NCBI RefSeq assembly: GCF_038007965.1
Contig: NZ_JBBOYD010000001.1
Coordinates: 3,078,501 to 3,142,500 of the forward strand
Direction of reading: 5' to 3'
DNA: 64,000 nucleotides
Source of the DNA: Niallia sp. FSL W8-0635
GTDB taxonomy: Bacteria > Bacillota > Bacilli > Bacillales > Cytobacillaceae
Part shown: in pieces, positions 9,738 through 20,114 of the stretch
Position numbering within the stretch: the stretch's first letter is position 1
How the letters are laid out: every line of letters starts with the position of its first letter
Notes under the pieces: generated by a model
Told to the model about the DNA's origin: nothing
The model's input: the letters and a program-made list of their open reading frames with translations, nothing else
Database searches by the model: none
Made by a program: the position numbers and the translations under genes

Positions 9738-12164
9738 CTATGCTTCAGATACTTCCATAAAATCATATGGTGTTATATTGTCCATACCAATCATTGGGTC
9801 AATTTCATTTATTTTTCCCTCGTACAATAAATCAAATGAATCCTCCGTAGCCAAATCTGTTTTTTCGTCTGGTTGGTAGACATTAGCAAACATTTCTTGG
9901 ATTTTTTCTTTTAAGGTCGTTTGTCGGTTTAATTCGTCATTTCTATTGACACCTAATTCCATTGCCTCTACTTCTCCACAAAGTATCAAGAATTGTTTGC
10001 TTCTAGTTATCCCAGTGTAGATTAGATTTCTTCTTAACATCCGGTAATAGCTTTTAACAATTGGCATGATAACGATTGGAAACTCACTTCCTTGTGATTT
10101 ATGGACAGAGCAACAGTAAGCTAGTGTAATTTGGTTTAAATCCTGCCGTGTATATGTCGCTTCTATTCCATCAAAAGAAACAATAACCATGTCTTGCTTT
10201 TCTGTATTTTCCTTCGCGTAAAAAATCGATACAATTTCTCCCATGTCTCCATTATAAACATTACTTTCTGGTTGATTGACAAGCTGGAGAACTTTATCAC
10301 CAATTCGATATGTAACATCTCCAAATTTCAGTTCTTTTCTAGAGCCATCAGGATTAGCATTTAATATTTCCTGTAAAATTGTATTTAACCGATCAATTCC
10401 TGCAGGTCCCCTATACATCGGCGCTAAAACTTGTATATCCATCGGCGCAAAACCTTTATTTTTTGCATTTAGCACAATTTTTTCAATTGCTTTTGGAATT
10501 TGATTGGAAGAGCACTTTATAAAGGAACGATCACCTTGTGGTACAAGTAAATTAGCTGGTAGCTGCCCTTTTTTCATTTCATGGGCTAGCTCAATAATGG
10601 ACGATCCTTCTGCTTGTCGATAAATATCTTTCAATTTAACAGTGGGAATACAAGCTGAATCAAGCAAATCCTTCAACACTTGACCTGGACCTACTGATGG
10701 AAGTTGATCTTCATCTCCCACAATAATCACTTGTATATGTTCTGGTAGAGCTTTGAATAATTGATGTGCTAACCAGATATCAACCATTGATGTTTCATCC
10801 ACAATTAAAATCTTACCTTCAAGAGGGTGATCTTCATCTCGCTCAAACGTTCCTGTACCATTCCATCCTAATAGACGATGAATTGTAACAGCAGGTAGTC
10901 CGGTAGATTCTGCCATCCGCTTTGCAGCTCTGCCAGTGGGTGCTGCAAGAATAAAAGGATAGGGCTCATCATTTTTATAGTCTTTCGGATCTAAGGAACA
11001 ACCATGTAATTCTCCATACAATTCAACAATTCCTTTTATTACCGTCGTTTTCCCTGTACCTGGACCACCTGTTAAAATAAGCATCGGCGACATAAGAGCA
11101 GTTTGAATTGCTTCTCGTTGCGATGGTGCATATTGGACACCAATACGATCCTCCAAATTTCCAAGTGCAAGTAAAAATTCAGATTCTGGAAATTGATCCT
11201 TGTATTCTGATTGTTCCATCACTCGCTTAATATTTCTTACAAGACCTTTTTCTGAGAAAAACAAGGAAGGCAAATATATTTTCTTATTTTCGGCAATAAT
11301 TTTTCCGTCTTGTTCCAGCTGGATGATTTGATCTGCTATTTGGGAAAATTCAATTTCCTCCTTTTGATTTTCTTCAAGCAAGGTTTTTACTTTTTCCAGC
11401 AAATGTTCAGCGTGAAGGTATACATGTCCCTCTTGATTACTGCTTAGCTCTAAAATATATAAACAGCCCGCTTTTAGCCGATCTGGATGATTTCCTGTAA
11501 TCCCTATTTGTGCTCCTAGATCATCTGCTTTTCCAAATCCTATTCCTTCGATATCTTCTACCAATTTATATGGATTTGTCTGCACTGTTTCTATCGTATT
11601 CTCTTTATATACTTGATAAATTTTCATAGATAATTGCGGACCAAATCCATATTGATTAAGCGAGACCATTGCTTGTTCTAATCCTTGGTTTTTCATTAGG
11701 GTATCGTATAATACCTTTGCTTTATCTGGGGCAAGTTTAGGAACCGTATCTAAAATGGACGGCTGATTCATAATTTTAGAAATTGCCTCTTCTCCCAATG
11801 TTTCCACAATATTTTCAGCAGTTTTTTCCCCGATTCCCTTAAATAAATTGCTGGATAAATAAGCGATAATCCCCTGTTTTGTTTGTGGCATCTCTTTTCG
11901 AAAGGAAGTTGCTTGCAGCTGTAGCCCAAATCTTGGATGCTCTTTAAAATCACCATAGTATGTATAAGTATCTTCCTCATTCATCTTTGGCAAATACCCT
12001 GTAATAACCGCTTCTTTATCATCATAATCATGATTGGTTTCATCTACTCTTATCCTTATAACAGAATAGAGATTTTGTTCATTATGAAAAATGGTAACAA
12101 GGTGACGTCCCTTTATATACTTTTTTTCTTTTTCAAAAAGATCCAATGAATTTTGCTCGTTCAA
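9738..12164 (-). CDS. recD2: ATP-dependent 5'-3' DNA helicase RecD2
   Basis: An 808-residue SF1B helicase of the RecD2 type, found without RecBC. The N-terminal extension contains a helix-hairpin-helix (FKGIGEKTAENIVETLG, about residues 108-124) and a second at DIEGIGFGKADDLG (about 204-217). The helicase core has Walker A GGPGTGKTT at about 366-374, Walker B ILIVDETSMVD, GDEDQLPSVGPG and the late motif TLAYCCSVHKSQGSEFP, typical of RecD. RecD2 affects replication fork progression and mismatch-linked repair in B. subtilis. It is followed by a terminator and preceded by the TPR gene with a 33-bp gap. Confidence 0.97.
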   Translation of the reverse strand: MNEQNSLDLFEKEKKYIKGRHLVTIFHNEQNLYSVIRIRVDETNHDYDDKEAVITGYLPKMNEEDTYTYYGDFKEHPRFGLQLQATSFRKEMPQTKQGIIAYLSSNLFKGIGEKTAENIVETLGEEAISKIMNQPSILDTVPKLAPDKAKVLYDTLMKNQGLEQAMVSLNQYGFGPQLSMKIYQVYKENTIETVQTNPYKLVEDIEGIGFGKADDLGAQIGITGNHPDRLKAGCLYILELSSNQEGHVYLHAEHLLEKVKTLLEENQKEEIEFSQIADQIIQLEQDGKIIAENKKIYLPSLFFSEKGLVRNIKRVMEQSEYKDQFPESEFLLALGNLEDRIGVQYAPSQREAIQTALMSPMLILTGGPGTGKTTVIKGIVELYGELHGCSLDPKDYKNDEPYPFILAAPTGRAAKRMAESTGLPAVTIHRLLGWNGTGTFERDEDHPLEGKILIVDETSMVDIWLAHQLFKALPEHIQVIIVGDEDQLPSVGPGQVLKDLLDSACIPTVKLKDIYRQAEGSSIIELAHEMKKGQLPANLLVPQGDRSFIKCSSNQIPKAIEKIVLNAKNKGFAPMDIQVLAPMYRGPAGIDRLNTILQEILNANPDGSRKELKFGDVTYRIGDKVLQLVNQPESNVYNGDMGEIVSIFYAKENTEKQDMVIVSFDGIEATYTRQDLNQITLAYCCSVHKSQGSEFPIVIMPIVKSYYRMLRRNLIYTGITRSKQFLILCGEVEAMELGVNRNDELNRQTTLKEKIQEMFANVYQPDEKTDLATEDSFDLLYEGKINEIDPMIGMDNITPYDFMEVSEA

Positions 12165-12197
12165 CTGTTATCCTCCTTTCTCTTTTTACCTCAATAA

Positions 12198-12848
12198 TTA
12201 GTTTCCTTCGATTATTTGCTTTCCATAGCTAGCAAGAAGATGATCCGGCTGGATTTCTAGAGCCTTATCAAACATTTCCTTGGCTTTCTCCGACTCTTCT
12301 TTAAACCCATATGCAACTCCTAAATTATAGTAAGCATCAGCATGAGCAGCATCTAATGAAATACAGGATTGAAATTGTGTAATTGCTTCATCGATATATT
12401 CACTTTGTGCTAAACAAAGACCTAATTGGAAATAAGCCTCAGCATCTTGATTATTTAATTCAACAGCACGTTGAAAATAAGGTATCGCAAGCTTCGCCTT
12501 TTCTAAGCCTACATATGTTAACCCTAGCATAAAGAAATTATCACTAGATTCTAATCCCTTTGCTAGTGCTTGTTCAAACATTGTTTTAGCGGATTCTAAA
12601 TCCTCTTTCTCATAATAAACCGCACCTGCACTATAATAAGCTGCAGCAGTAGTATCATCTATTTCTATCGCTTTTTGATAAAAAGATAGTGCTCTTGTCT
12701 CGTCACCTAAAGCCGAAAGGACATTTCCAAAGTTAACGTAGGAAACAGCGTTTTTTGGATTTTTCTCTATTTCATCCATAAAAAATTTTGCTGCTTCTTC
12801 CCATTTTCCTTCTTGCATATATTGTATTCCTAATTGACTATTATCCAT
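12198..12848 (-). CDS. yrrB: TPR repeat protein YrrB
   Basis: A 216-residue protein made almost entirely of about six tetratricopeptide repeats, each with the A-Y-x-N-x-G or A-x-Y-Y pattern (for example AVSYVNFGNVLSALGDETRA and ADAYYNLGVAYGFKEESEKA). The ATG at 12848 has a GGAGTG site at proper spacing; an ATG at 12863 has none. B. subtilis YrrB has this architecture and lies between recD2 and mnmA. It probably mediates protein contacts; its partner is unknown. Confidence 0.9.
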   Translation of the reverse strand: MDNSQLGIQYMQEGKWEEAAKFFMDEIEKNPKNAVSYVNFGNVLSALGDETRALSFYQKAIEIDDTTAAAYYSAGAVYYEKEDLESAKTMFEQALAKGLESSDNFFMLGLTYVGLEKAKLAIPYFQRAVELNNQDAEAYFQLGLCLAQSEYIDEAITQFQSCISLDAAHADAYYNLGVAYGFKEESEKAKEMFDKALEIQPDHLLASYGKQIIEGN

Positions 12849-12979
12849 CTTTAAACACTCCATTTCTTATTGGTAGTATAGCATATTTTCAAATGAAAAA
12901 TGGTGTAACCTATAGGACAAAAAGAAACTAGCACATCATCCTATTGCAGGAATATTGCTAGCTATTTTTTCCATATCGC

Positions 12980-13013
12980 AAAAAAATGCCGACCAACTAA
13001 TTGTTAGTCGACA
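12980..13013 (-). terminator. Rho-independent terminator after mnmA
   Basis: Minus-strand hairpin of TGTCGACTAA with TTGGTCGGCA (including G-T wobbles) followed by seven T residues. It separates the cymR-iscS-mnmA unit from yrrB-recD2. Confidence 0.78.
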
Positions 13014-13025
13014 GACTGTTCAGCA

Positions 13026-15331
<2,306 letters not shown>

Positions 15332-15360
15332 GTTATTCACCTACATTTTTATTTATCATT

Positions 15361-15780
15361 TTATATATAAAACATATAACCGTCTGTACTGCCGTCTTCT
15401 TTATGATTAGCTAGATCTTCGATTGTTGTAGAATCCAGAACATCCTTTACCGCATCTCTGATTTTCATCCATAATGCTTTTTTTGCTGGTTCTTCATCTT
15501 CGATTCCTTCTACTGGACTAATAGGTCCTTCTAAAATGCGGATAATGTCTCCAGCTGTAATTTTATTTGGATCATCTCCTAAAACATAACCACCATATGC
15601 TCCGCGAATACTCCTTACATAACCAGCGTTTCGCAATGGTGCAACTAATTGCTCCAGGTAATGTTCCGAGAGATTATTTGTTTGTGCTATGGATTTTAAG
15701 GAAATCGGTCCGTCTCCATGCTTCTTTGCTAATTCCATCATAATGGTTAATCCATATCTTCCTTTAGTTGATATCTTCAT
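15361..15780 (-). CDS. cymR: Rrf2 family cysteine metabolism repressor CymR
   Basis: A 139-residue Rrf2-family winged-helix regulator. It starts MKISTKGRYGLTIMMELA, has the HTH ISLKSIAQTNNLSEHYLEQL at about residues 27-46, and the wing RSIRGAYGGY. It lacks the cluster-binding cysteines of IscR, as is normal for CymR. CymR represses cysteine uptake and biosynthesis genes, in complex with CysK. The ATG at 15780 has GGGAGGC and overlaps the stop of the upstream YczE-type gene by one base, so the two are translationally coupled. A longer frame to 15954 is rejected. Confidence 0.95.
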   Translation of the reverse strand: MKISTKGRYGLTIMMELAKKHGDGPISLKSIAQTNNLSEHYLEQLVAPLRNAGYVRSIRGAYGGYVLGDDPNKITAGDIIRILEGPISPVEGIEDEEPAKKALWMKIRDAVKDVLDSTTIEDLANHKEDGSTDGYMFYI

Positions 15781-16463
15781 TATTTTGCCTCCCGCTCCAT
15801 TTTCTGTTGTTGAATGTTTTTCCCTGTTCTCACGTTTCGATTTAATATATAGGTCGTCCATTTCGTACACTGTGGGATACTCCACCCGGCAATTCTCCCT
15901 ATTAAGATTGCATAAATAATGGTTCCCCATGATACTGGTCCACCTAATATCCATCCAATTATCAAAACGATAGCTTCCATTAATAACCTAGTTTTCGCGA
16001 TGCTTCCACCAAATTTTTCTGATAAGACAATCATTAAGCTATCCCTTGGACCAGCCCCAAGTTTAGCAGAAATATAGATTCCCATTCCATATCCCATAAT
16101 GAGTAATCCTATTAAAAACATCATCCATCTTTCAATCAGTATAGAGGGGGTATTCATAAAAGGAAGAAGTAAAAAGAAATCTATAAACATTCCTACTAGT
16201 ACCATATTTAAAAATGCCCCAAAAGGTGGAATCCTTTTAGAAAGTATTGCTGCAATTAATAATATAAAAAAGCCAACTATAATTGACCAGCTACCAATAG
16301 TTAAACCAAATTGAATATGCAATCCAATATTTAAAATATCCCAAGGGGCAGAACCTAGATTCGCTTGTATAACTAAAACAATACCTAATGACATGATTAA
16401 AAGCCCTAAAATAAAAATGACAAGTCGTTCAACTGGTTTATCTTGGCTTAAGAAGGATTTCAT
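15780..16463 (-). CDS. YczE/YitT-like integral membrane protein
   Basis: A 227-residue membrane protein with about five hydrophobic segments. It has the paired family motifs ANLGSAPWDILNIG (about residues 34-47) and AKLGAGPRDSLMIV (about 133-146), typical of YczE/YyaS/YitT-related proteins. The C-terminus is basic. The stop codon overlaps the cymR start (TAATG), so it is the first gene of the cymR-iscS-mnmA operon here. That arrangement is not part of the B. subtilis order. A transport role for a sulfur compound would be only a guess from context. Confidence 0.85.
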   Translation of the reverse strand: MKSFLSQDKPVERLVIFILGLLIMSLGIVLVIQANLGSAPWDILNIGLHIQFGLTIGSWSIIVGFFILLIAAILSKRIPPFGAFLNMVLVGMFIDFFLLLPFMNTPSILIERWMMFLIGLLIMGYGMGIYISAKLGAGPRDSLMIVLSEKFGGSIAKTRLLMEAIVLIIGWILGGPVSWGTIIYAILIGRIAGWSIPQCTKWTTYILNRNVRTGKNIQQQKMEREAK

Positions 16464-16765
16464 TTGTTGCCCCTTTTAATTTCCCTATATTATGTGTGTT
16501 TTTCTGTATAATTGCCATTAAGCATTATAGCATAATTACGGTTGAATTGTTGATATAGAATAGCTTTTGTATATTCTATATCCAGTATAATTATTTTATA
16601 TCCTATCTATTCAATAGGATATCATATTTTTTCGGTTCACATAATAATAGTGGATTTATTGTATTTATTTAATTTGTTTTCCTAGTAAAAAATCTATTAT
16701 GAAAAAGAAGGGATTTCTTCTTTGGCCAAAGAAGAAATCCCTCCTGATTATTGATTCTCTTCCAT
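16464..16765. other. AT-rich intergenic region upstream of the YczE-type gene
   Basis: This 302-bp gap carries the terminator of the M20 gene at 16702-16742, one 18-bp repeat copy at 16748-16765, and AT-rich sequence that should include the promoter for the YczE-cymR-iscS-mnmA operon. No gene is seen. Confidence 0.6.
16702..16742 (-). terminator. Terminator after the M20 amidohydrolase gene
   Basis: A perfect 34-base palindrome (17-bp arms, 16709-16725 and 16726-16742, centred on GGCC) is followed on the minus strand by CTTCTTTTTC. It closes the racemase-GNAT-M20 operon. Confidence 0.8.
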
Positions 16766-16783
16766 TTATTGATTCTCTTCCAT
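16748..16783. repeat. 18-bp perfect tandem duplication spanning the M20 stop codon
   Basis: Two adjacent identical 18-base copies (16748-16765 and 16766-16783). Read on the minus strand, each encodes M-E-E-N-Q-stop. The first in reading direction supplies the real end of the M20 protein, and the second is an untranslated copy. Confidence 0.95.
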
Positions 16784-17908
16784 TAATCTAAACGCTGATA
16801 ATGTCATGATTTTTATCCCATGCAGCAAGCTATTTAATTGAAAATGCATGTCAGGATGATGGAGACCAGGCTGCAGATCTGTTCCTAAGCCAATCATTGT
16901 CGTTTGAAGATGGTCATTTGCTTTTGCGTAATAATGAAAATCCTCGCCACCAGGTGTCACTGGTGGTTTAACTAACCCTTCCTCACCAAGTATATCTTTA
17001 ATGCTCCTAGCCACTATTCCCTCCATCCATTTATTGGGATTGGCAGCAGGCATTTCTGATAATAATTCTAATTCTACTTTTGCTCCATTCACTTCTCCCG
17101 CTAATCTTATTTGGCTTTCTAGTTTAGCAATAAGCTCCTCCATTGCTTCATTTGTTTGTGCACGAACATCAATCCCAAACTCCCCATAATCGGGAATAAT
17201 ATTAAAATTCTTCCCTCCAGCCTGCGCAAATGTTAATTTCGCCGATGCCGGAATAACTGGATTTAATGGGAGAGAATGAATCGCTAAATTAATTGCCGTT
17301 AAGCTATCAATCACATTTATTCCTAAATGAGGTCTAGCTGCATGTGCCTGCATGCCATATATTTTCCCTTTAAAGCTTGCTGCTGCCCCATGATATATAG
17401 CGGGAGAGCATTCGCCAAATCTCATTTCTTGTATTGGTCGCACATGTAGCCCTAATAAATAATCTACATCGTCTAAAAGTCCTTTATTGATGAAAGAAAT
17501 CGCACCGCCACCAGTCTCTTCTGCTGGCTGAAAAAGACATTTAATCCTCCCCTTTGGTACCACTCCTAATGCCTTTAAACATTTTATTGTAAAAAGTAAA
17601 ATAGTCGTATGTGCATCATGACCACAGGAATGATTTGCATTCCATTCCCCGTTTACTTGCTGCCATAATGCATCCATATCTGCACGAAGCCCTATAACGG
17701 GTCCATTTCCAGCTCCAAAAGAACCTACTATACCTGTCTGATCGTCAAATACTTCATAGGAAATAGATAACTTTTCTAGTTCTTCCTTTATAAAATTAGT
17801 GGTTTCAATTTCTTCCCAGCTTATTTCAGCGTTATTATGAAGATAGTGATACATTTCAAGTATACTTTCCCTTTGATGGTCCACCCAATGGTCTATTTCC
17901 TCTCGCAT
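16766..17908 (-). CDS. M20 family amidohydrolase, probable N-succinyl/acyl-amino acid hydrolase
   Basis: A metal-dependent amidohydrolase of about 380 residues. Metal-site motifs are SCGHDAHTTILL, QPAEETGGGA, the dimerisation-domain segment MQAHAARPHLGINVID and TPGGEDFHYYA near the C-terminus. The start is the ATG at 17908 just after AGGAGGGGG; the longer frame to 17947 lacks a ribosome site. It is the last gene of a set with a GNAT enzyme and an N-acylamino acid racemase. In Geobacillus kaustophilus this trio converts D-amino acids to L-forms through N-succinyl intermediates. By analogy it should release the L-amino acid. Related indole-acetyl or hippurate hydrolases cannot be excluded. Confidence 0.85.
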   Translation of the reverse strand: MREEIDHWVDHQRESILEMYHYLHNNAEISWEEIETTNFIKEELEKLSISYEVFDDQTGIVGSFGAGNGPVIGLRADMDALWQQVNGEWNANHSCGHDAHTTILLFTIKCLKALGVVPKGRIKCLFQPAEETGGGAISFINKGLLDDVDYLLGLHVRPIQEMRFGECSPAIYHGAAASFKGKIYGMQAHAARPHLGINVIDSLTAINLAIHSLPLNPVIPASAKLTFAQAGGKNFNIIPDYGEFGIDVRAQTNEAMEELIAKLESQIRLAGEVNGAKVELELLSEMPAANPNKWMEGIVARSIKDILGEEGLVKPPVTPGGEDFHYYAKANDHLQTTMIGLGTDLQPGLHHPDMHFQLNSLLHGIKIMTLSAFRLMEENQ

Positions 17909-17992
17909 TTTCCCCCTCCTATATTCATCTTCAAATTTATTTTCCATTTATTCATTTCATTAGTGACGATGATTCTTCGTTAAGCAATAAGG

Positions 17993-18781
17993 TTATACAG
18001 AGCTAACAATATAATAGTTCACTAAATTATTAGTCGTTTGAAAAGCCTCAAGCCTAAACCCCTTGTCAAACAGGTGCTTAAATGCATCTCTTAATTGGAA
18101 ACGCCACTTTTCTGCTATTACAAAGTCTCTTTCTTTTATCTTATGTATATCTTTCGGAACAGGAATCTTGTAGTAATCAACTTGATTAAAATTAATTTCT
18201 AATGAGAGTGGGCTAGGCATATCTTCAACCATTTCCCAAGAAATGCAGCTTTGAATTTGCTCTTCTGCTGGAATACAATCAACAGAACTTTTTTTAAGAT
18301 CCCATTCTAATAAAAACCTGTCAGATGGCAACCCACCATTTAATTCATCATTCATTATTCCGTAATGATTAGGATAATAGGTTTTCACTATCCCTCCTAG
18401 TTTCGCAATATTAAGATAGGCATTACGTGATTCTAAAGGGTCAAAAGTCCACATTATTTTTTTGTAGCCTTGCTTTAACGCTATTTCTTTTTGCTTTACT
18501 TTCATTTTATAACCTAATCCACCGTCTCTATGTTCCTCCTGAACGGCCATCATATGCGAAACTAGATATACCTCATTTTGACAAAATCCAGGAAAACCAT
18601 AACAAAAGCCAACTAATTCTTCCTTAATAAAAGCTCCAATAAGGATTCCTCCGTTATGAAGCGATGCGATTAAAAATGGATAAGGTGTTGTATTCCTCTT
18701 GTTCCAAATTACATCTTGAAATTCTACAACCTTTTCTATTTCTTTTTTATCGGTAACTTCTCTTATCAGATAGGGATTCAA
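17993..18781 (-). CDS. GNAT family N-acyltransferase, probable D-amino acid N-succinyltransferase
   Basis: A 262-residue GNAT-fold protein. The acetyl/acyl-CoA binding segment is VSHMMAVQEEHRDGGLGYKMK (shown as VSHMMAVQEEHRDGG then LGYKMK) near residues 74-94, followed by IMWTFDPLESRNAYLNIAKL, a block shared by the larger GNATs encoded next to racemases. The start is a TTG at 18781 after GGGGGGG. By analogy with the Geobacillus pathway it would succinylate D-amino acids using succinyl-CoA. The specific acyl donor cannot be read from the sequence. Confidence 0.8.
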   Translation of the reverse strand: MNPYLIREVTDKKEIEKVVEFQDVIWNKRNTTPYPFLIASLHNGGILIGAFIKEELVGFCYGFPGFCQNEVYLVSHMMAVQEEHRDGGLGYKMKVKQKEIALKQGYKKIMWTFDPLESRNAYLNIAKLGGIVKTYYPNHYGIMNDELNGGLPSDRFLLEWDLKKSSVDCIPAEEQIQSCISWEMVEDMPSPLSLEINFNQVDYYKIPVPKDIHKIKERDFVIAEKWRFQLRDAFKHLFDKGFRLEAFQTTNNLVNYYIVSSV

Positions 18782-18800
18782 CTAAATTCCCCCCCATACC

Positions 18801-19922
18801 TTATACTGATTTATTTTCATAAACTTTAGTCGTTAACAAGTATTTATTAATGACTTCCTTATTCAACTCAAAACCAATACCATCACCTGCCGGAACATCA
18901 ATTTTCCCAAGACTAGACAAAGTAACCTCTGGAAGAATAATATCCTCATGCCAATAGCGATTAGATGCAGACGTATCTCCTGCAATCGTGAAGGAAGGAA
19001 GCGTTGTAATAGCAATATTATGCGCTCTTCCGATTCCTCCTTCCAGCATCCCGCCACACCATACTGGAATGCTATGCTTTTCACATAAATCATGAATTTT
19101 CTTCGCTTCCGTTAATCCACCAACACGACCAATTTTAATGTTAATGATTTTACAGCTTCCTAATTCAATGGCTTTACGCGCATCCTCTACAGAATGAATG
19201 CTTTCATCTAAACATATAGGGGTTGCAAGCTCACTCTGTAATATCGAATGATCAATAATATCATCATATGCTAATGGCTGTTCAATCATCATTAATTTGA
19301 GGGGATCCATTTCTTTAATTCGCTCAATATCGGCTAACGTATAGGCAGAGTTAGCATCAGCCATTAAAGGAATATCAAAGCCAAATGTTTCTCTTATTTT
19401 CGTTAATGGTTCCAGATCATATCCAGGTTTAATTTTCACTTTGATTTTTTTGTAGCCTTCTGATAAAAATCGATCCACTTTTGCTAGAAGCTTATCTGTT
19501 GTTTTTTCGATTCCAATGCTTACTCCAACATCAATGGAGGTTTGTACTCCCCCAAGCGCCTTTGAAAGGGAAATGCCCTTTTTCTTACTATATAAATCCC
19601 ACACAGCACCTTCTAACGCTGCTTTCGCCATATTATTTCGTCTAATGGGAGCAAACCGCTTGCTAACATCATCTGGATGGTTAATTTCTTCTTTTAACAA
19701 TAGTGGAATTAAAAATGCATTTAGCATATAAGCAACCGTTCCAGTCGTTTCTTCACTATAGGTTGGGTCTGGTAAAGCAACAGACTCCCCATACCCAATG
19801 TGCTCTCCACTATAGATTTTAATAATGAGAAAATCCTTCTCCAAAAGCTTCCCAAAGCTTGTCTCAAAGGGACTCACCAATGGCATTTTTACATGTTGAA
19901 CTTCTATCTTATCGATTTGCAC
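18801..19922 (-). CDS. Enolase superfamily N-acylamino acid racemase / o-succinylbenzoate synthase-like
   Basis: A 373-residue muconate-cycloisomerase-subgroup enzyme. The catalytic Lys pair is in KKIKVKIKPG at about residue 160. Metal ligands are in LMADANSAY, MMIEQPLAYDD and ICLDESIHS, and the second base is the Lys in NIKIGRVGGL. The GGMLEGGIGRAHN block is typical of the MenC/NSAR family. The neighbouring GNAT and M20 genes, and the absence of other menaquinone genes, favour N-succinylamino acid racemase over MenC. The start is a GTG at 19922 preceded by AAGGATG. It is the first gene of the trio. Confidence 0.85.
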   Translation of the reverse strand: MQIDKIEVQHVKMPLVSPFETSFGKLLEKDFLIIKIYSGEHIGYGESVALPDPTYSEETTGTVAYMLNAFLIPLLLKEEINHPDDVSKRFAPIRRNNMAKAALEGAVWDLYSKKKGISLSKALGGVQTSIDVGVSIGIEKTTDKLLAKVDRFLSEGYKKIKVKIKPGYDLEPLTKIRETFGFDIPLMADANSAYTLADIERIKEMDPLKLMMIEQPLAYDDIIDHSILQSELATPICLDESIHSVEDARKAIELGSCKIINIKIGRVGGLTEAKKIHDLCEKHSIPVWCGGMLEGGIGRAHNIAITTLPSFTIAGDTSASNRYWHEDIILPEVTLSSLGKIDVPAGDGIGFELNKEVINKYLLTTKVYENKSV

Positions 19923-20075
19923 CTTTTCACATCCTTACACTGTCTTTCTTCTATTTTAATAGTTATTTGAATTTTGTGTATACTTTTATTTAAAAAATCG
20001 AAATATGTTAGAAAACATTTCAAACCTAATATACTATACAGTAAGACAAAGTAGCTGGGACAAAAGTATTTCAGC

Positions 20076-20114
20076 AAAAAAACCAAACAATCACACAGTC
20101 GTATGATTATTTGG
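20076..20114 (-). terminator. Terminator overlapping the end of the AraC regulator gene
   Basis: Minus-strand arms CCAAATAATCA and TGATTGTTTGG with a 10-base loop, followed by seven T residues. The regulator's TAA stop codon lies inside the first arm, so the coding end and terminator overlap. Confidence 0.88.
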
